Of a stretch of DNA of 64,000 nucleotides, positions 45,632 through 53,771 are shown piece after piece; the stretch's first letter is position 1; every line of letters starts with the position of its first letter. The position numbers and the translations under genes were made by a program. Location: contig CAIXUZ010000036.1 in the NCBI GenBank assembly GCA_903922735.1, forward strand, positions 86,614-150,613, written 5' to 3'. The notes under the pieces were generated by a model. It had not been told where the DNA came from. It did no database searches and worked only from the letters and a program-made list of their open reading frames with translations. Origin of the DNA: an uncultured Verrucomicrobia subdivision 3 bacterium (GTDB lineage Bacteria > Verrucomicrobiota > Verrucomicrobiia > Limisphaerales > UBA11358).

Positions 45632-45656
45632 CCGCCCGTTTGTTTTTCCAATTGAA

Positions 45657-46055
45657 ATGAAATCCCAGCCCAAAATCGGCACCACCGGCGAATTCACCTT
45701 CGTTGTCGCGCCGGAACACGTCATTACCTTCGCCACGGACGGCATGCCCGCCGTGTTGAGCACGCCCAATCTCATCGGCCTTATCGAACGCACGGCGCGC
45801 GAGTCGCTACATCCGTTTCTCGAAGCGGACGAACGCACGGTCGGCTCGGAGATCGAACTGCGCCACCTGGCACCGTCGCCGCTGGGCGCGCGCGTGACCA
45901 TCACGGTGCGCGTCATCCACACCGAGGGCCGGCAGATCGGTTTTCAGGTCGAGGCGCGGGATGAACACGAACTCATCGCCCGCGGCCTGCACACCCGCGG
46001 CGTCATCCGCACGGGCAGTTTCGCCAAACGCGTCCACGGCAAAACCAAGGCGTGA
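45657..46055 (+). CDS. Thioesterase-like hotdog protein (FlK-like)
   Basis: A 132-residue hotdog-fold protein with the layout of fluoroacetyl-CoA thioesterase FlK and related acyl-CoA thioesterases: ATDGMPAVLSTPNLIGLIE in the central helix region with an ERTARES segment holding acidic catalytic-type residues, TVGSEIELRHLAPSPLGARV in the hotdog helix/strand pair, and VTITVRVIHTEGRQIGF. It would hydrolyse a small acyl-CoA or act as a binding protein; the substrate is not known. It lies 25 bp downstream of adk on the same strand and may be co-transcribed. Confidence 0.8.
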   Translation: MKSQPKIGTTGEFTFVVAPEHVITFATDGMPAVLSTPNLIGLIERTARESLHPFLEADERTVGSEIELRHLAPSPLGARVTITVRVIHTEGRQIGFQVEARDEHELIARGLHTRGVIRTGSFAKRVHGKTKA

Positions 46056-46085
46056 ACGCAGCACGGCGAGGCGGCGGCTTGAACT

Positions 46086-47135
46086 TTATTTCAGCAGTTC
46101 TTCGCCGGAGGAGCACTGGGCCTGAATCATTTTACGGATCAATGAGGCGCGATTCACGGCGTTGTCCTGGGTTTCGCCCCAGAAGGAATTCAGACGCACG
46201 CGCACGGCGGCGATATTTTCGCCATTGCGGTCGAACAAAGGCAGCGTCACGAGCACCTGACCCTTTTCGCGCCCGAAGGAGACGGCCCCACTTTGGATGG
46301 CCGCCAATTCGGCTTCGGTGCCGGGCTGACCGACTTCCGTCGGATTCTTACTGGCGAGGATGCGGGTGGTATTGGTCGTGGCCAGCGTGTAAATCCGCAA
46401 GCCGACAATCCGCGGCTGTTTTTCCATCACGGAGTTGACCAGCGCCTGCGCCACGGGAATACGCGGCTTGTAGTTCACGATCGTGTCGGAAAAATAGCTG
46501 ACCGAATCAGACTTGGTCCAGAAACCGACCTTGCCATCCGGCGGCGATTTGTCGGTGATAGTCGGCAACACCTTTTGCCCGTCCAGCGAACATTCGATGT
46601 AAATGCCTGAACAATCCACGGTCAGTTCGTGCCAGACATTGGTGGAAATTTGCACGGTCAGAATTACCGGCGCCACGCGCTGGCCGTTGATGACTTTGTA
46701 AAAGCCAATGTTCCTGCCCAGCGCGCTGGCGCGGACAACATAGAAATTTGACGAGTTTTGATAGCGGAAGACCACACCCGCCATCTGCTCGGCAACGCCG
46801 CTGACGATTTTGAACTGCGTGGTCAGCTTGAAATTGCTAAACACTTCGGGGTCATACACGAACATCGGAAAACGTTCGTCGGTCATGTCCTGGCTGGTCT
46901 GGGCCAGCACGCCGTGCCGAGTCACGCTAGGCGCTTTGTCCGTGAGCGGCGCGAAGGCCGAGGGCGCGGCGTCCATCGCAACTTTCCAAGCCCCGGGCTT
47001 GCCGCCGCCAAACAGCACGGACGAAAAATTCGTGGGCGTGCTCCCTTCGGCGTAGTCACCGAAATTAAGACGCAACTCCGCGCCAGAAACGGATACGGCC
47101 TGCGCCAGAGCAAAAACCAACGTGAAAAATCGCAT
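46086..47135 (-). CDS. Exported jelly-roll (LamG/DUF1080-like) protein, hypothetical
   Basis: A 349-residue exported protein. ATG 47135 (MRFFTLVFALAQAVSVSGA) is chosen for its signal peptide over a longer frame. The middle resembles a concanavalin-type fold: FKLTTQFKIVSGVAEQMAG, VVFRYQNSSNFYVVRAS, ELTVDCSGIYIECSLDGQ. The C-terminal 110 residues (IVGLRIYTLATTNTTRI, VTLPLFDRNGENIAAVRV) form a separate domain resembling an envelope sensor-like (PAS/cache-like) segment, weakly supported. Convergent with the thioesterase gene. No function assigned. Confidence 0.65.
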   Translation of the reverse strand: MRFFTLVFALAQAVSVSGAELRLNFGDYAEGSTPTNFSSVLFGGGKPGAWKVAMDAAPSAFAPLTDKAPSVTRHGVLAQTSQDMTDERFPMFVYDPEVFSNFKLTTQFKIVSGVAEQMAGVVFRYQNSSNFYVVRASALGRNIGFYKVINGQRVAPVILTVQISTNVWHELTVDCSGIYIECSLDGQKVLPTITDKSPPDGKVGFWTKSDSVSYFSDTIVNYKPRIPVAQALVNSVMEKQPRIVGLRIYTLATTNTTRILASKNPTEVGQPGTEAELAAIQSGAVSFGREKGQVLVTLPLFDRNGENIAAVRVRLNSFWGETQDNAVNRASLIRKMIQAQCSSGEELLK

Positions 47136-47211
47136 GGCGACAGCGTATGCAAACGGCACGGCGGAGGCAAAATAGTTTTGCCAAGCGGCAACCGATGGCC
47201 AAAATTAACGA

Positions 47212-48657
47212 ATGAAATTCTCCGGTCTCACCAGCGCGCTATTATCCCTCACCTTTTCCGCCCAAGCGGAATTAAAACTGCCCGCCATCTTCGGCGACAA
47301 CATGGTGCTGCAACAGCAACAGGCCGTGCCGGTCTGGGGCTGGGCCACACCGGGCGCGGAAGTCACCGTAAAATTTTCCGGCCAGACCAAGGCCACGCAC
47401 GCAGCGACCGACGGCAAATGGCTGGTGAAACTAGACAGGCTCAAGGCGTCGTTCACACCGCAAACCCTCGTCATCAACTCCGGCGGAACGAAAACGCTGA
47501 CGAATATTCTGGTCGGTGAAGTTTGGCTTGGCTCCGGCCAATCGAACATGGAAAAGCCCATCGGCGAGCAGCGCGGCCAGAAACCAACGTTCAACGCCGA
47601 GGCGGAACTTGCCGCCGCCCATCACCCGAACCTCCGCCTTTTTCTCGTGGAAAAGGCGCTGGCGGTAAAGCCGCTGGCGGACCTGCAAAAATTCAAAGGC
47701 TGGGAGCCGTGTCGTTCCAATGTTTTGGAAGACATGCATTTTTCCGCCGCCGCCTATTTCTTCGGCCGGGAGATTCTCACCAACCTCAACGTCCCGGTGG
47801 GAGTGATCGTATCGTCGTGGGGCGGCACCCGCGTCGAACCGTGGACGCCACCGGCAGGATTTGAAAAAATCCCTTCCCTGGCCAACCTTGCGGTCATGCC
47901 TGATCCCGGCACCAATAAAAACTTCAACCGGCTGCCCACGGCGCTTTATAATGCGATGATCGCCCCCATCGCCGGCTTCGGCATCCGGGGAGCCATCTGG
48001 TATCAGGGCGAATCCAACCGCGGTGAAACGAACTACGACACGAAAATGTCGGCGCTCGTGGGCGGATGGCGCGAGGTTTGGAACGAGGGCAATTTCCCGT
48101 TCTATTTCGTGCAGATTGCACCGTTCAAATATATCAAGGAGGCGACCAACTATTCGGCAGAGGCCGACCCGCTGCCGCGCTTCTGGCTTCAGCAATCCCG
48201 CGCCGCGCGCCAGATCAAAAATGCCGGCATGATCGTCACCACCGACCTCGTGGATGACTTGAACGACATCCATCCGCGCAACAAAAAGGAGGTCGGCCAC
48301 CGGCTCGCGCTCCTGGCGCTGGATAAAACCTACGGCAAGAAAGTGGTCAGCTCCGGCCCGGCGTTCCGCGAGGCGAAATTTGTCAAAGGCAAAGCCATCC
48401 TGAAATTCACCCACACCGACGGCGGACTGGTGAGCAAGGACGGCCAGCCGTTGACATGGTTTGAGATCGCCGGGGCAGATAAAAAATTCGTTCCCGCCGG
48501 AGCAAAGATTGCCGGTGACACCGTAGAAGTTTCCTCGGCGGCCGTGACCAAGCCAACCGTCGTCCGCTTCGCCTGGAATCAAATGGCGCAGCCGAACCTA
48601 TTTAACGAAGCCAGGCTGCCCACCGAGCCATTTCGCACCGATGAGCCGGTAAAATAA
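47212..48657 (+). CDS. Secreted sialate O-acetylesterase family (SGNH/GDSL) protein
   Basis: A 481-residue exported SGNH-type esterase. Signal peptide: MKFSGLTSALLSLTFSAQA. The family landmarks are GEVWLGSGQSNMEKP with nucleophile Ser111, WYQGESN (oxyanion Gly/Asn), and DIHPRNKKEVGHRLAL with the Asp-X-X-His pair. A beta-domain (LPAIFGDNMVLQ, GWATPGAEVTVKF) is inserted before the catalytic core as usual. These enzymes remove acetyl groups from sialic acids or acetylated polysaccharides; acetylated pectin is an attractive target in this genome but not shown. Divergent from the jelly-roll gene with a 76-bp spacer. Confidence 0.92.
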   Translation: MKFSGLTSALLSLTFSAQAELKLPAIFGDNMVLQQQQAVPVWGWATPGAEVTVKFSGQTKATHAATDGKWLVKLDRLKASFTPQTLVINSGGTKTLTNILVGEVWLGSGQSNMEKPIGEQRGQKPTFNAEAELAAAHHPNLRLFLVEKALAVKPLADLQKFKGWEPCRSNVLEDMHFSAAAYFFGREILTNLNVPVGVIVSSWGGTRVEPWTPPAGFEKIPSLANLAVMPDPGTNKNFNRLPTALYNAMIAPIAGFGIRGAIWYQGESNRGETNYDTKMSALVGGWREVWNEGNFPFYFVQIAPFKYIKEATNYSAEADPLPRFWLQQSRAARQIKNAGMIVTTDLVDDLNDIHPRNKKEVGHRLALLALDKTYGKKVVSSGPAFREAKFVKGKAILKFTHTDGGLVSKDGQPLTWFEIAGADKKFVPAGAKIAGDTVEVSSAAVTKPTVVRFAWNQMAQPNLFNEARLPTEPFRTDEPVK

Positions 48658-48772
48658 ATTCAGGAGGAGGCAAAACCAAACGGTGAACCTTAAATGGTTC
48701 GCCGTTTTTTTGGCTGAAGACCCGAACGGGGTAAGTTTTGTTTTTCATTTCAAAACCGGATACATTGAACGC

Positions 48773-49861
48773 ATGAACGGCCTGTCCATCGGAGGCTTGT
48801 GCGCGGTGCTGGTGATCAGCCAAGTGCCCGCCGCGAGCAACGTCATCTCGTCGCCCACCCACCTCGCGATCGAAGCGACCGCGGATACGGTGGCACAAGA
48901 GTTACGCGACGTGATGACGGAGGACGATGCCGCGCAGGATGAAGTGAGCGGCTGGCTGCACACGTTTGAGGCGCAACCGGCCGCCAGCAAAACCAAGGAA
49001 GCCTCGGCGGAATTGACCCGCCGCATCCGCGAACGGTTCGACCGCGTGCGGGAACGCTACAACAAGTTCCTGCAAAATCATCCCGACCACGCCCGCGGCT
49101 ACCTCGCCTTCGGCAGCTTCCTCAACGAAATCGGGGACGAGGACAGCGCCAAGGCGCAATTCGAAAACTCCAAGCAACATGACCCGAAAAATCCCGCCGT
49201 GTGGAACAACCTCGCAAATTATTACGGCGAACACGGCCAGCTGGCGAACGCCTTCACCCACTACGCCCAAGCCATCAAGCTCAAGCCGGACGAGCCGGTG
49301 TATTACCAGAATTTGGCCATGATGATTTATCTGTTCCGCAACGAGGCGCGGGAGTTTTTTCACCTCGACGAGCAAGAGGTTTTTGACAAAGCGCTCGGGC
49401 TTTACCAGCTGGCCCTGCAACTTGCGCCGGGCAATTTCGTGCTTGCCACCGACTATGCGGAAAGTTACTACGGCATCAAGCCGCTCCGCACTCAAGCCGC
49501 ACTCGCCGCGTGGACGAATGCCCTGACCATCGCCCACACCGACGCCGAGCGCGAAGGCGTGCAACTCCATCTGGCCCGCGTAAAAATCGCCGCCGGATTG
49601 CTCACCGAAGCGCAGACGCATCTGGATTTGGTGACCAATACGGCGTATCTGGATTTAAAAAAACGGCTGACGCGCAGCCTACTTGAAATAAAAAACCTCC
49701 CGACCAATACCGTTGCGGAAACAGCAACAAACCGGCCGGCAGCCATGACGAATACGACCATTGCGGTGCCCCATATCGTGGCCACCACGACCAACGCATT
49801 TGATATATCTTCCAACCTACTGGCTAAACCACCTATTTTGCAGGATCTAAAAAAACCTTGA
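48773..49861 (+). CDS. TPR-repeat protein, exported or membrane-associated
   Basis: A 362-residue protein. The N-terminus MNGLSIGGLCAVLVISQVPAAS is a weak signal-like stretch. Residues about 95-290 contain tetratricopeptide repeats (GYLAFGSFLNEIGDEDSA, AVWNNLANYYGEHGQLA, PVYYQNLAMMIYLF, with later copies). The rest is helical, ending with a Thr/Asn-rich tail. TPRs mediate protein interactions; no partner is indicated. A strong purine-rich site (aggaggagg, 48662-48670) lies 12 bases before an in-frame GTG at 48683 that would add 30 residues; ATG 48773 is preferred because it places the hydrophobic stretch at the start, but the longer form is possible. Confidence 0.75.
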   Translation: MNGLSIGGLCAVLVISQVPAASNVISSPTHLAIEATADTVAQELRDVMTEDDAAQDEVSGWLHTFEAQPAASKTKEASAELTRRIRERFDRVRERYNKFLQNHPDHARGYLAFGSFLNEIGDEDSAKAQFENSKQHDPKNPAVWNNLANYYGEHGQLANAFTHYAQAIKLKPDEPVYYQNLAMMIYLFRNEAREFFHLDEQEVFDKALGLYQLALQLAPGNFVLATDYAESYYGIKPLRTQAALAAWTNALTIAHTDAEREGVQLHLARVKIAAGLLTEAQTHLDLVTNTAYLDLKKRLTRSLLEIKNLPTNTVAETATNRPAAMTNTTIAVPHIVATTTNAFDISSNLLAKPPILQDLKKP

Positions 49862-49881
49862 TTCCGCAAAAATCAGCTTTG

Positions 49882-49908
49882 TGTCTTCGTGCCTTTGTGG
49901 TGAAATTT
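49882..49908. repeat. Short periodic intergenic motif upstream of hisI
   Basis: The sequence gtgtcttcgtgcctttgtgg has a rough 9-10-bp period and lies a few bases before the hisI start. I recall similar strings upstream of genes in several bacterial groups, but no function is known to me. It may be a repeat remnant. Confidence 0.35.
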
Positions 49909-49913
49909 TGCCC

Positions 49914-50306
49914 ATGAGCTTTTACGACAAACTAAAATTTGATGCGCAAGGTTTGATTCCCGCAATCATCCAGGAACAGAAAAGCGGCCGCGTGGTGATG
50001 ATGGCGTGGATGAACCGCGCCTCGTTGGAAAGCACCATTGCCACCGGCAAGACGCATTTCTGGAGCCGTTCCCGCCAAAAATTCTGGATGAAGGGCGAGG
50101 AAAGCGGCAACACCCAGACTGTGAAAGACGTCGCGTTCGACTGCGACGGCGACTGCCTGCTCATCCAAGTGGAACAAAACGGCCCAGCCTGCCACGAAGG
50201 CTACAAATCCTGCTTCTTCCGCTCCATCGAGGGCAAGGGCGAGACGTTCAAGACCACCGAACCGCAGCTCAAGACGCCCGAGGAACTATACGGGAAGAAA
50301 AAATAA
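49914..50306 (+). CDS. hisI: Phosphoribosyl-AMP cyclohydrolase
   Basis: A 130-residue stand-alone HisI. It hydrolyses phosphoribosyl-AMP in histidine synthesis. MAWMNRASLESTIATGKTHF and WSRSRQKFWMKGEESGN are the core helices; the zinc/magnesium ligands are in DCDGDCLLIQV and the Cys pair of PACHEGYKSCFF. ATG 49914 is chosen because MSFYDKLKF is a normal start; an upstream in-frame ATG at 49881 adds 11 residues without support. HisE is not fused, unlike in many bacteria. Other his genes are not nearby. Confidence 0.96.
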   Translation: MSFYDKLKFDAQGLIPAIIQEQKSGRVVMMAWMNRASLESTIATGKTHFWSRSRQKFWMKGEESGNTQTVKDVAFDCDGDCLLIQVEQNGPACHEGYKSCFFRSIEGKGETFKTTEPQLKTPEELYGKKK

Positions 50307-50338
50307 ACTTCTTCGTTGGCGTCACGCGCTGGCTAAAA

Positions 50339-51754
50339 TCATTTCCCTCGCGCCGCCGCCTCATCGCGGTATTTGTAAAACGCGGCGATGATGCTGAACA
50401 GAATTGCCACCACAAAGGTCAGCCCGGCATACATCAGGAACCGACCGGTGCTGACGGAGGCTTCGCCGTTGCCCGGGTCGGAAAAGATTTTGGTGATGGT
50501 GCTCACCAGCAGATTGCCGACGGCCACGGTCAGCAGCCAGAAGCTCATGATGGTGCTCTTCAATTCCAGCGCGGCTTCGCGAAAGGCGAATTCCAACCCG
50601 GTCGTCGAGATCAAAACTTCCGCCGCCGTCAGGACCAGATACGGCAGCGTTTGCCAGAGGATGCTTAACTGCACGCCATACTCAATGCGCGTTTGCAATG
50701 CGGCCACAATGAGATACGAGCCGACGGCCAGAAACATCCCATAAGACATCCGTCGCAGCGGCGAGGCATACCGCCCGATGCGTGGATAAATCCCCAGCGT
50801 GAACAGCGGCACGAGCAGCATGACAATGAGCGGGTTCATGGACTGCATCTGCTCCGCACCAATGGCCAGGCCGAGGACGTTGGCGGGAATCATTTTCTGC
50901 CCCTGCAAAACCCACGTTGAATTCGTCTGGTCGAACAGCGACCAGAACACCGGCACGAGCGAGAAAATACCGAGAATCGGCAGGACCGATTTCGCGGCGG
51001 CGATTTCACTTTCGCTGAAACGCGGGCGCGCCGCGTCCCAGAATGATTTCCCCGCCTCGCGTTTACTGAAAAGGGCGGCAAAAAAAACTTTGAAGAACCC
51101 GGCGCGGCGGGTCTCCCGTGCGGGCGGCACGCAGACGTAGTGCTTCGTTCCCAGCCAAAAAATGAACGTGGCGATAGCCATCAAGATTCCCGGCACGCCA
51201 AACGCAAGGCTGTAGCCGTGGTGATCTTTAATCCAAGGAATCACGAGGAACGAGAAGAAGGAACCGAAATTGATGGCCCAATAAAATGCACCGTAGGCTT
51301 TTTGCAGCAGATGCGCCTGGTCGGACCGGAACTGGTCGCCCATGAAAGCCGAGACGCACGGTTTGATCCCGCCGGAACCGAACGCGATGAGCGCGAGGCC
51401 GGCATAAAGACACCACATCTTGCCCTGAACGCCGCCGCCCACAAAATCGCTGCACGCGAGCACACCGTGACCGGCGCAGTAAAACAGCGACACCCAGAGA
51501 ATCGTGTGATAGCGCCCGATGATTTTATCGGAAAGCCACGCGCCAAACAGCGGCATGAAATAATTGGCAAAGACAAAGAGGTGGATGATCTCCGTGGAAA
51601 CATCCGCGCTCTGGCCAAGTCCGCCTTGGAGCACCGCGCCGGTGATGTAACCAGCTAGGATGCTCCGCATGCCATAATAGCTGAAGCGCTCGCACGCCTC
51701 ATTGCCAACGATGTATTTGATCTGCGGCGGCCAGCGGTTGTTGACGGAACTCAT
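50339..51754 (-). CDS. POT/PTR-family peptide transporter
   Basis: A 471-residue proton-dependent oligopeptide transporter of the major facilitator superfamily, with about 12-14 predicted membrane helices. The POT signatures are present: EACERFSYYGMRSILAGY (ExxERFxYYG, the proton-coupling motif) and FYWAINFGSFFSFLVIPW (FYxxINxGS). GGIKPCVSAFMGDQF and SGTFLAV-like C-terminal helices support this. It imports di- and tripeptides at the inner membrane. Convergent with hisI and divergent from ribD, with which its start overlaps closely (51754 against 51855). Confidence 0.93.
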   Translation of the reverse strand: MSSVNNRWPPQIKYIVGNEACERFSYYGMRSILAGYITGAVLQGGLGQSADVSTEIIHLFVFANYFMPLFGAWLSDKIIGRYHTILWVSLFYCAGHGVLACSDFVGGGVQGKMWCLYAGLALIAFGSGGIKPCVSAFMGDQFRSDQAHLLQKAYGAFYWAINFGSFFSFLVIPWIKDHHGYSLAFGVPGILMAIATFIFWLGTKHYVCVPPARETRRAGFFKVFFAALFSKREAGKSFWDAARPRFSESEIAAAKSVLPILGIFSLVPVFWSLFDQTNSTWVLQGQKMIPANVLGLAIGAEQMQSMNPLIVMLLVPLFTLGIYPRIGRYASPLRRMSYGMFLAVGSYLIVAALQTRIEYGVQLSILWQTLPYLVLTAAEVLISTTGLEFAFREAALELKSTIMSFWLLTVAVGNLLVSTITKIFSDPGNGEASVSTGRFLMYAGLTFVVAILFSIIAAFYKYRDEAAARGK

Positions 51755-51854
51755 TTTATTGTTCGCGCCAAACTACGCCAGCCGCCCGGTTAATAAAAGC
51801 CTCGAGATTTTTGTGAATTTGCATGCACTGCCGGTTGCCGCTACGATAGATGAG

Positions 51855-53072
51855 ATGGTCGCCAACCCATTCATGCGTCTTGCCCTCCGCCTTGCCCGGC
51901 GCGGTTATGGCCTGACATCCCCAAATCCGATGGTCGGAGCGGTGCTGGTGAAGGGTGGAAAGATCATTGGTCGAGGCTGGCATCGCCAAGCCGGCGGACC
52001 GCACGCGGAAGTCGAGGCGCTCCGCGATGCCCAGAAACGTGGCCACAACCCCAAGGGCGCGATGTTGTATGTGACGCTTGAACCGTGCTGCACGCACGGC
52101 CGCACGCCGCCGTGCACAGAAGCCATCATCGCCGCCGGAATCAAACGCGTAATCGTCGGCGCAACGGATCCGAATCCGAAGCACGCGGGCAAGGGTTTAA
52201 GGATTTTGCGGAAGGCGGGGATTAAGGTTAATTGGTGGGGCGAGCGCCCTCGCGAGCCGCTTAAACCTGCCACGCCCGGCTCGCGAGGACGCTCGCCCCA
52301 CCGACAACCGGCCGACGAATGCGCTCGGCTGAATGAAGCCTTCAACCACTGGATTGTGAACCGCACACCGTTCGTCATGGTCAAGGCGGCCATGACGCTG
52401 GACGGGAAAATCGCCACCGCCAGCGGCGAATCGAAATGGATCACCGGCGAAAAAGCCCGCGCACGCGGCATGAAATTGCGCCAAGGCAGCGATGCCATCT
52501 TGGTCGGCGTGAACACGATTCTGGCGGATAATCCGAGCCTAACGATTCGTAAAGCGGGAAACATTCAACATTCAACATTCAACGCCCAACCTCCAAAGCT
52601 TCGCCGCATCGTGCTGGATTCCATGGCACGGACGCCGTTGACGGCCAAGGTGGTAAGCGATGAGTCTGCAAATCTGACAACGATTGTCGTCGGCAATCTG
52701 GCGCCGAAAAATCGTGTGGCGGCTTTGGCGAAGCGGGTCAAAGTCATCGTTGCGCCGGCGGGCAACTCAAAACTAAAAACTAAAAAATCAAAACTCGATT
52801 TGCGCTGGCTTTTGAAAAAACTCGGCAAGGAAAATGTAGCGAGCCTGCTGGTCGAAGGCGGCGGAGAAGCGAATGCTTCCTTTCTGTTCGGCGGCCTGGC
52901 GCAGCGGGTGGCGTTTTTTTACGCACCAAAGATTTTGGGTGGAAAAAACTCGCGCAAGGCGGTGGCCGGCGAAGGCGCGAAAAGTTTGACGGCCGTTCTC
53001 CATCTTCGCGAAGTCGCGTGGTGCCGGCTGGGCGAGGATTTGCTGCTGACGGCCAAGGTTGTTTCAAGTTGA
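51855..53072 (+). CDS. ribD: Riboflavin biosynthesis deaminase/reductase RibD with repeat-derived insertions
   Basis: A 405-residue bifunctional enzyme: diaminohydroxyphosphoribosylaminopyrimidine deaminase then 5-amino-6-(phosphoribosylamino)uracil reductase. The N-terminal deaminase has HAEVEAL (zinc His/Glu) and TLEPCCTHGRTPPC with the zinc cysteines. The C-terminal reductase has FVMVKAAMTLDGKIAT, GSDAILVGVNTILADNPSL and LLVEGGGE. ATG 51855 (MVANPFMRLAL) is chosen over longer upstream frames. Three stretches absent from normal RibD are in frame: residues about 127-151 (WWGERPREPLKPATPG onward), 236-248 (IQHSTFNAQPPK) and 304-313 (SKLKTKKSKL). All are encoded by repeats. First gene of a ribD-ribE unit. 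Confidence 0.94.
   Translation: MVANPFMRLALRLARRGYGLTSPNPMVGAVLVKGGKIIGRGWHRQAGGPHAEVEALRDAQKRGHNPKGAMLYVTLEPCCTHGRTPPCTEAIIAAGIKRVIVGATDPNPKHAGKGLRILRKAGIKVNWWGERPREPLKPATPGSRGRSPHRQPADECARLNEAFNHWIVNRTPFVMVKAAMTLDGKIATASGESKWITGEKARARGMKLRQGSDAILVGVNTILADNPSLTIRKAGNIQHSTFNAQPPKLRRIVLDSMARTPLTAKVVSDESANLTTIVVGNLAPKNRVAALAKRVKVIVAPAGNSKLKTKKSKLDLRWLLKKLGKENVASLLVEGGGEANASFLFGGLAQRVAFFYAPKILGGKNSRKAVAGEGAKSLTAVLHLREVAWCRLGEDLLLTAKVVSS
52234..52302. repeat. 69-bp palindromic repeat inserted in frame in ribD
   Basis: 25-bp arms (52234-52258 and 52278-52302; left begins ggtggggcgagcg, right ends cgctcgccccacc) match at 24 of 25 positions as inverted copies, with a 19-nt loop. It encodes about 23 residues (GERPREPLKPATPGSRGR) between the deaminase and reductase domains. 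A loop between domains is a place where extra sequence can be tolerated. Confidence 0.8.
52560..52594. repeat. Heptamer array 1 inside ribD
   Basis: Five 7-bp units: aacattc three times, then aacgccc and aacctcc. In frame within ribD, coding for IQHSTFNAQPP. The same heptamer class as in ubiD (aaccttc). Confidence 0.7.
52767..52794. repeat. Heptamer array 2 inside ribD
   Basis: Four 7-bp units: tcaaaac, taaaaac, taaaaaa, tcaaaac, giving SKLKTKKSKL. In frame within ribD. Local base composition (A-rich) differs from the GC-rich gene. Confidence 0.65.
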
Positions 53073-53076
53073 GGCT

Positions 53077-53126
53077 GCCGGTTGCAAGTTTGGAAAAACT
53101 TGCAACCGGCAACCAGTAACCGGCAA
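53077..53126. repeat. Strong hairpin and heptamers between ribD and ribE
   Basis: Perfect 15-bp arms, gccggttgcaagttt (53077-53091) and aaacttgcaaccggc (53096-53110), with a 4-nt loop, followed by heptamers ccggcaa, ccagtaa, ccggcaa (53106-53126). No T-run follows, so it is not a simple terminator; it may attenuate ribE translation or stabilise the mRNA. It looks repeat-derived. Confidence 0.65.
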
Positions 53127-53138
53127 CATAATGATTCT

Positions 53139-53747
53139 ATGTTCACAGGCATTGTTGAAGAAGCGGGCGTCATTGAAAAAATCACGCCCACCAAAAAATC
53201 AATTGAAATGACCGTGCGCGCCACCGTGTGCGGCAAGGGCGTAAAGGTCGGCGACAGCGTGGCGGTCAACGGCTGCTGCCTGACGGCGGTGAAAGTCACC
53301 CCGCGCGGGAAGTCCAGGTTGATTCAATTTGATCTGCTTCAAGAGAGCTGGCAGCGCACGAATTTTCAATTCAGCCAACCCGGTTCGCTGGTAAATCTCG
53401 AACGCTCGCTGCGCGCGAACGGCGAGCTGGGCGGGCATTTTGTGACCGGCCACGTGGATGGTCTCGGCAAAATCATCCGCTGGGAACGCGCGGGCAAGGA
53501 TCACGTCCTCGATATCGCGGCGCCGGCGGAGGTGATGAAGTACCTGGTGTTCAAAGGCTCGGTGGCGGTGGACGGCATCAGCCTCACGGTGGCGAGCGTG
53601 AGCAAAAAGAGTTTCCGCATCTGGATTATTCCGCACACATTCGAAATCACAGTGTTGCGGGAACGCAAGGTCGGCGACGCGGTGAATCTGGAGGCGGATT
53701 TGCTCGGCAAATACGTCGAAAAATTTCTCGCCGCCCGAAAACGCTGA
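53139..53747 (+). CDS. ribE: Riboflavin synthase alpha subunit
   Basis: A 202-residue enzyme that turns two dimethylribityllumazines into riboflavin. Two lumazine-binding barrels are visible: MFTGIVEEAGVIEKI with VGDSVAVNGCCLTAV in the first, and GHFVTGHVDGLGKI with SVAVDGISLTVASVS in the second. ATG 53139 gives the universal MFTGIVEE start. It lies 66 bp downstream of ribD, so one operon is likely. Confidence 0.97.
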   Translation: MFTGIVEEAGVIEKITPTKKSIEMTVRATVCGKGVKVGDSVAVNGCCLTAVKVTPRGKSRLIQFDLLQESWQRTNFQFSQPGSLVNLERSLRANGELGGHFVTGHVDGLGKIIRWERAGKDHVLDIAAPAEVMKYLVFKGSVAVDGISLTVASVSKKSFRIWIIPHTFEITVLRERKVGDAVNLEADLLGKYVEKFLAARKR

Positions 53748-53771
53748 AGCCGGCTTTTCCGCGCTTGTAAA

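Noticed and set aside
51754..51855. FMN riboswitch upstream of ribD
   Set aside because: Only about 100 bp separate ribD from the divergent transporter start and the region does not show the conserved RFN blocks.
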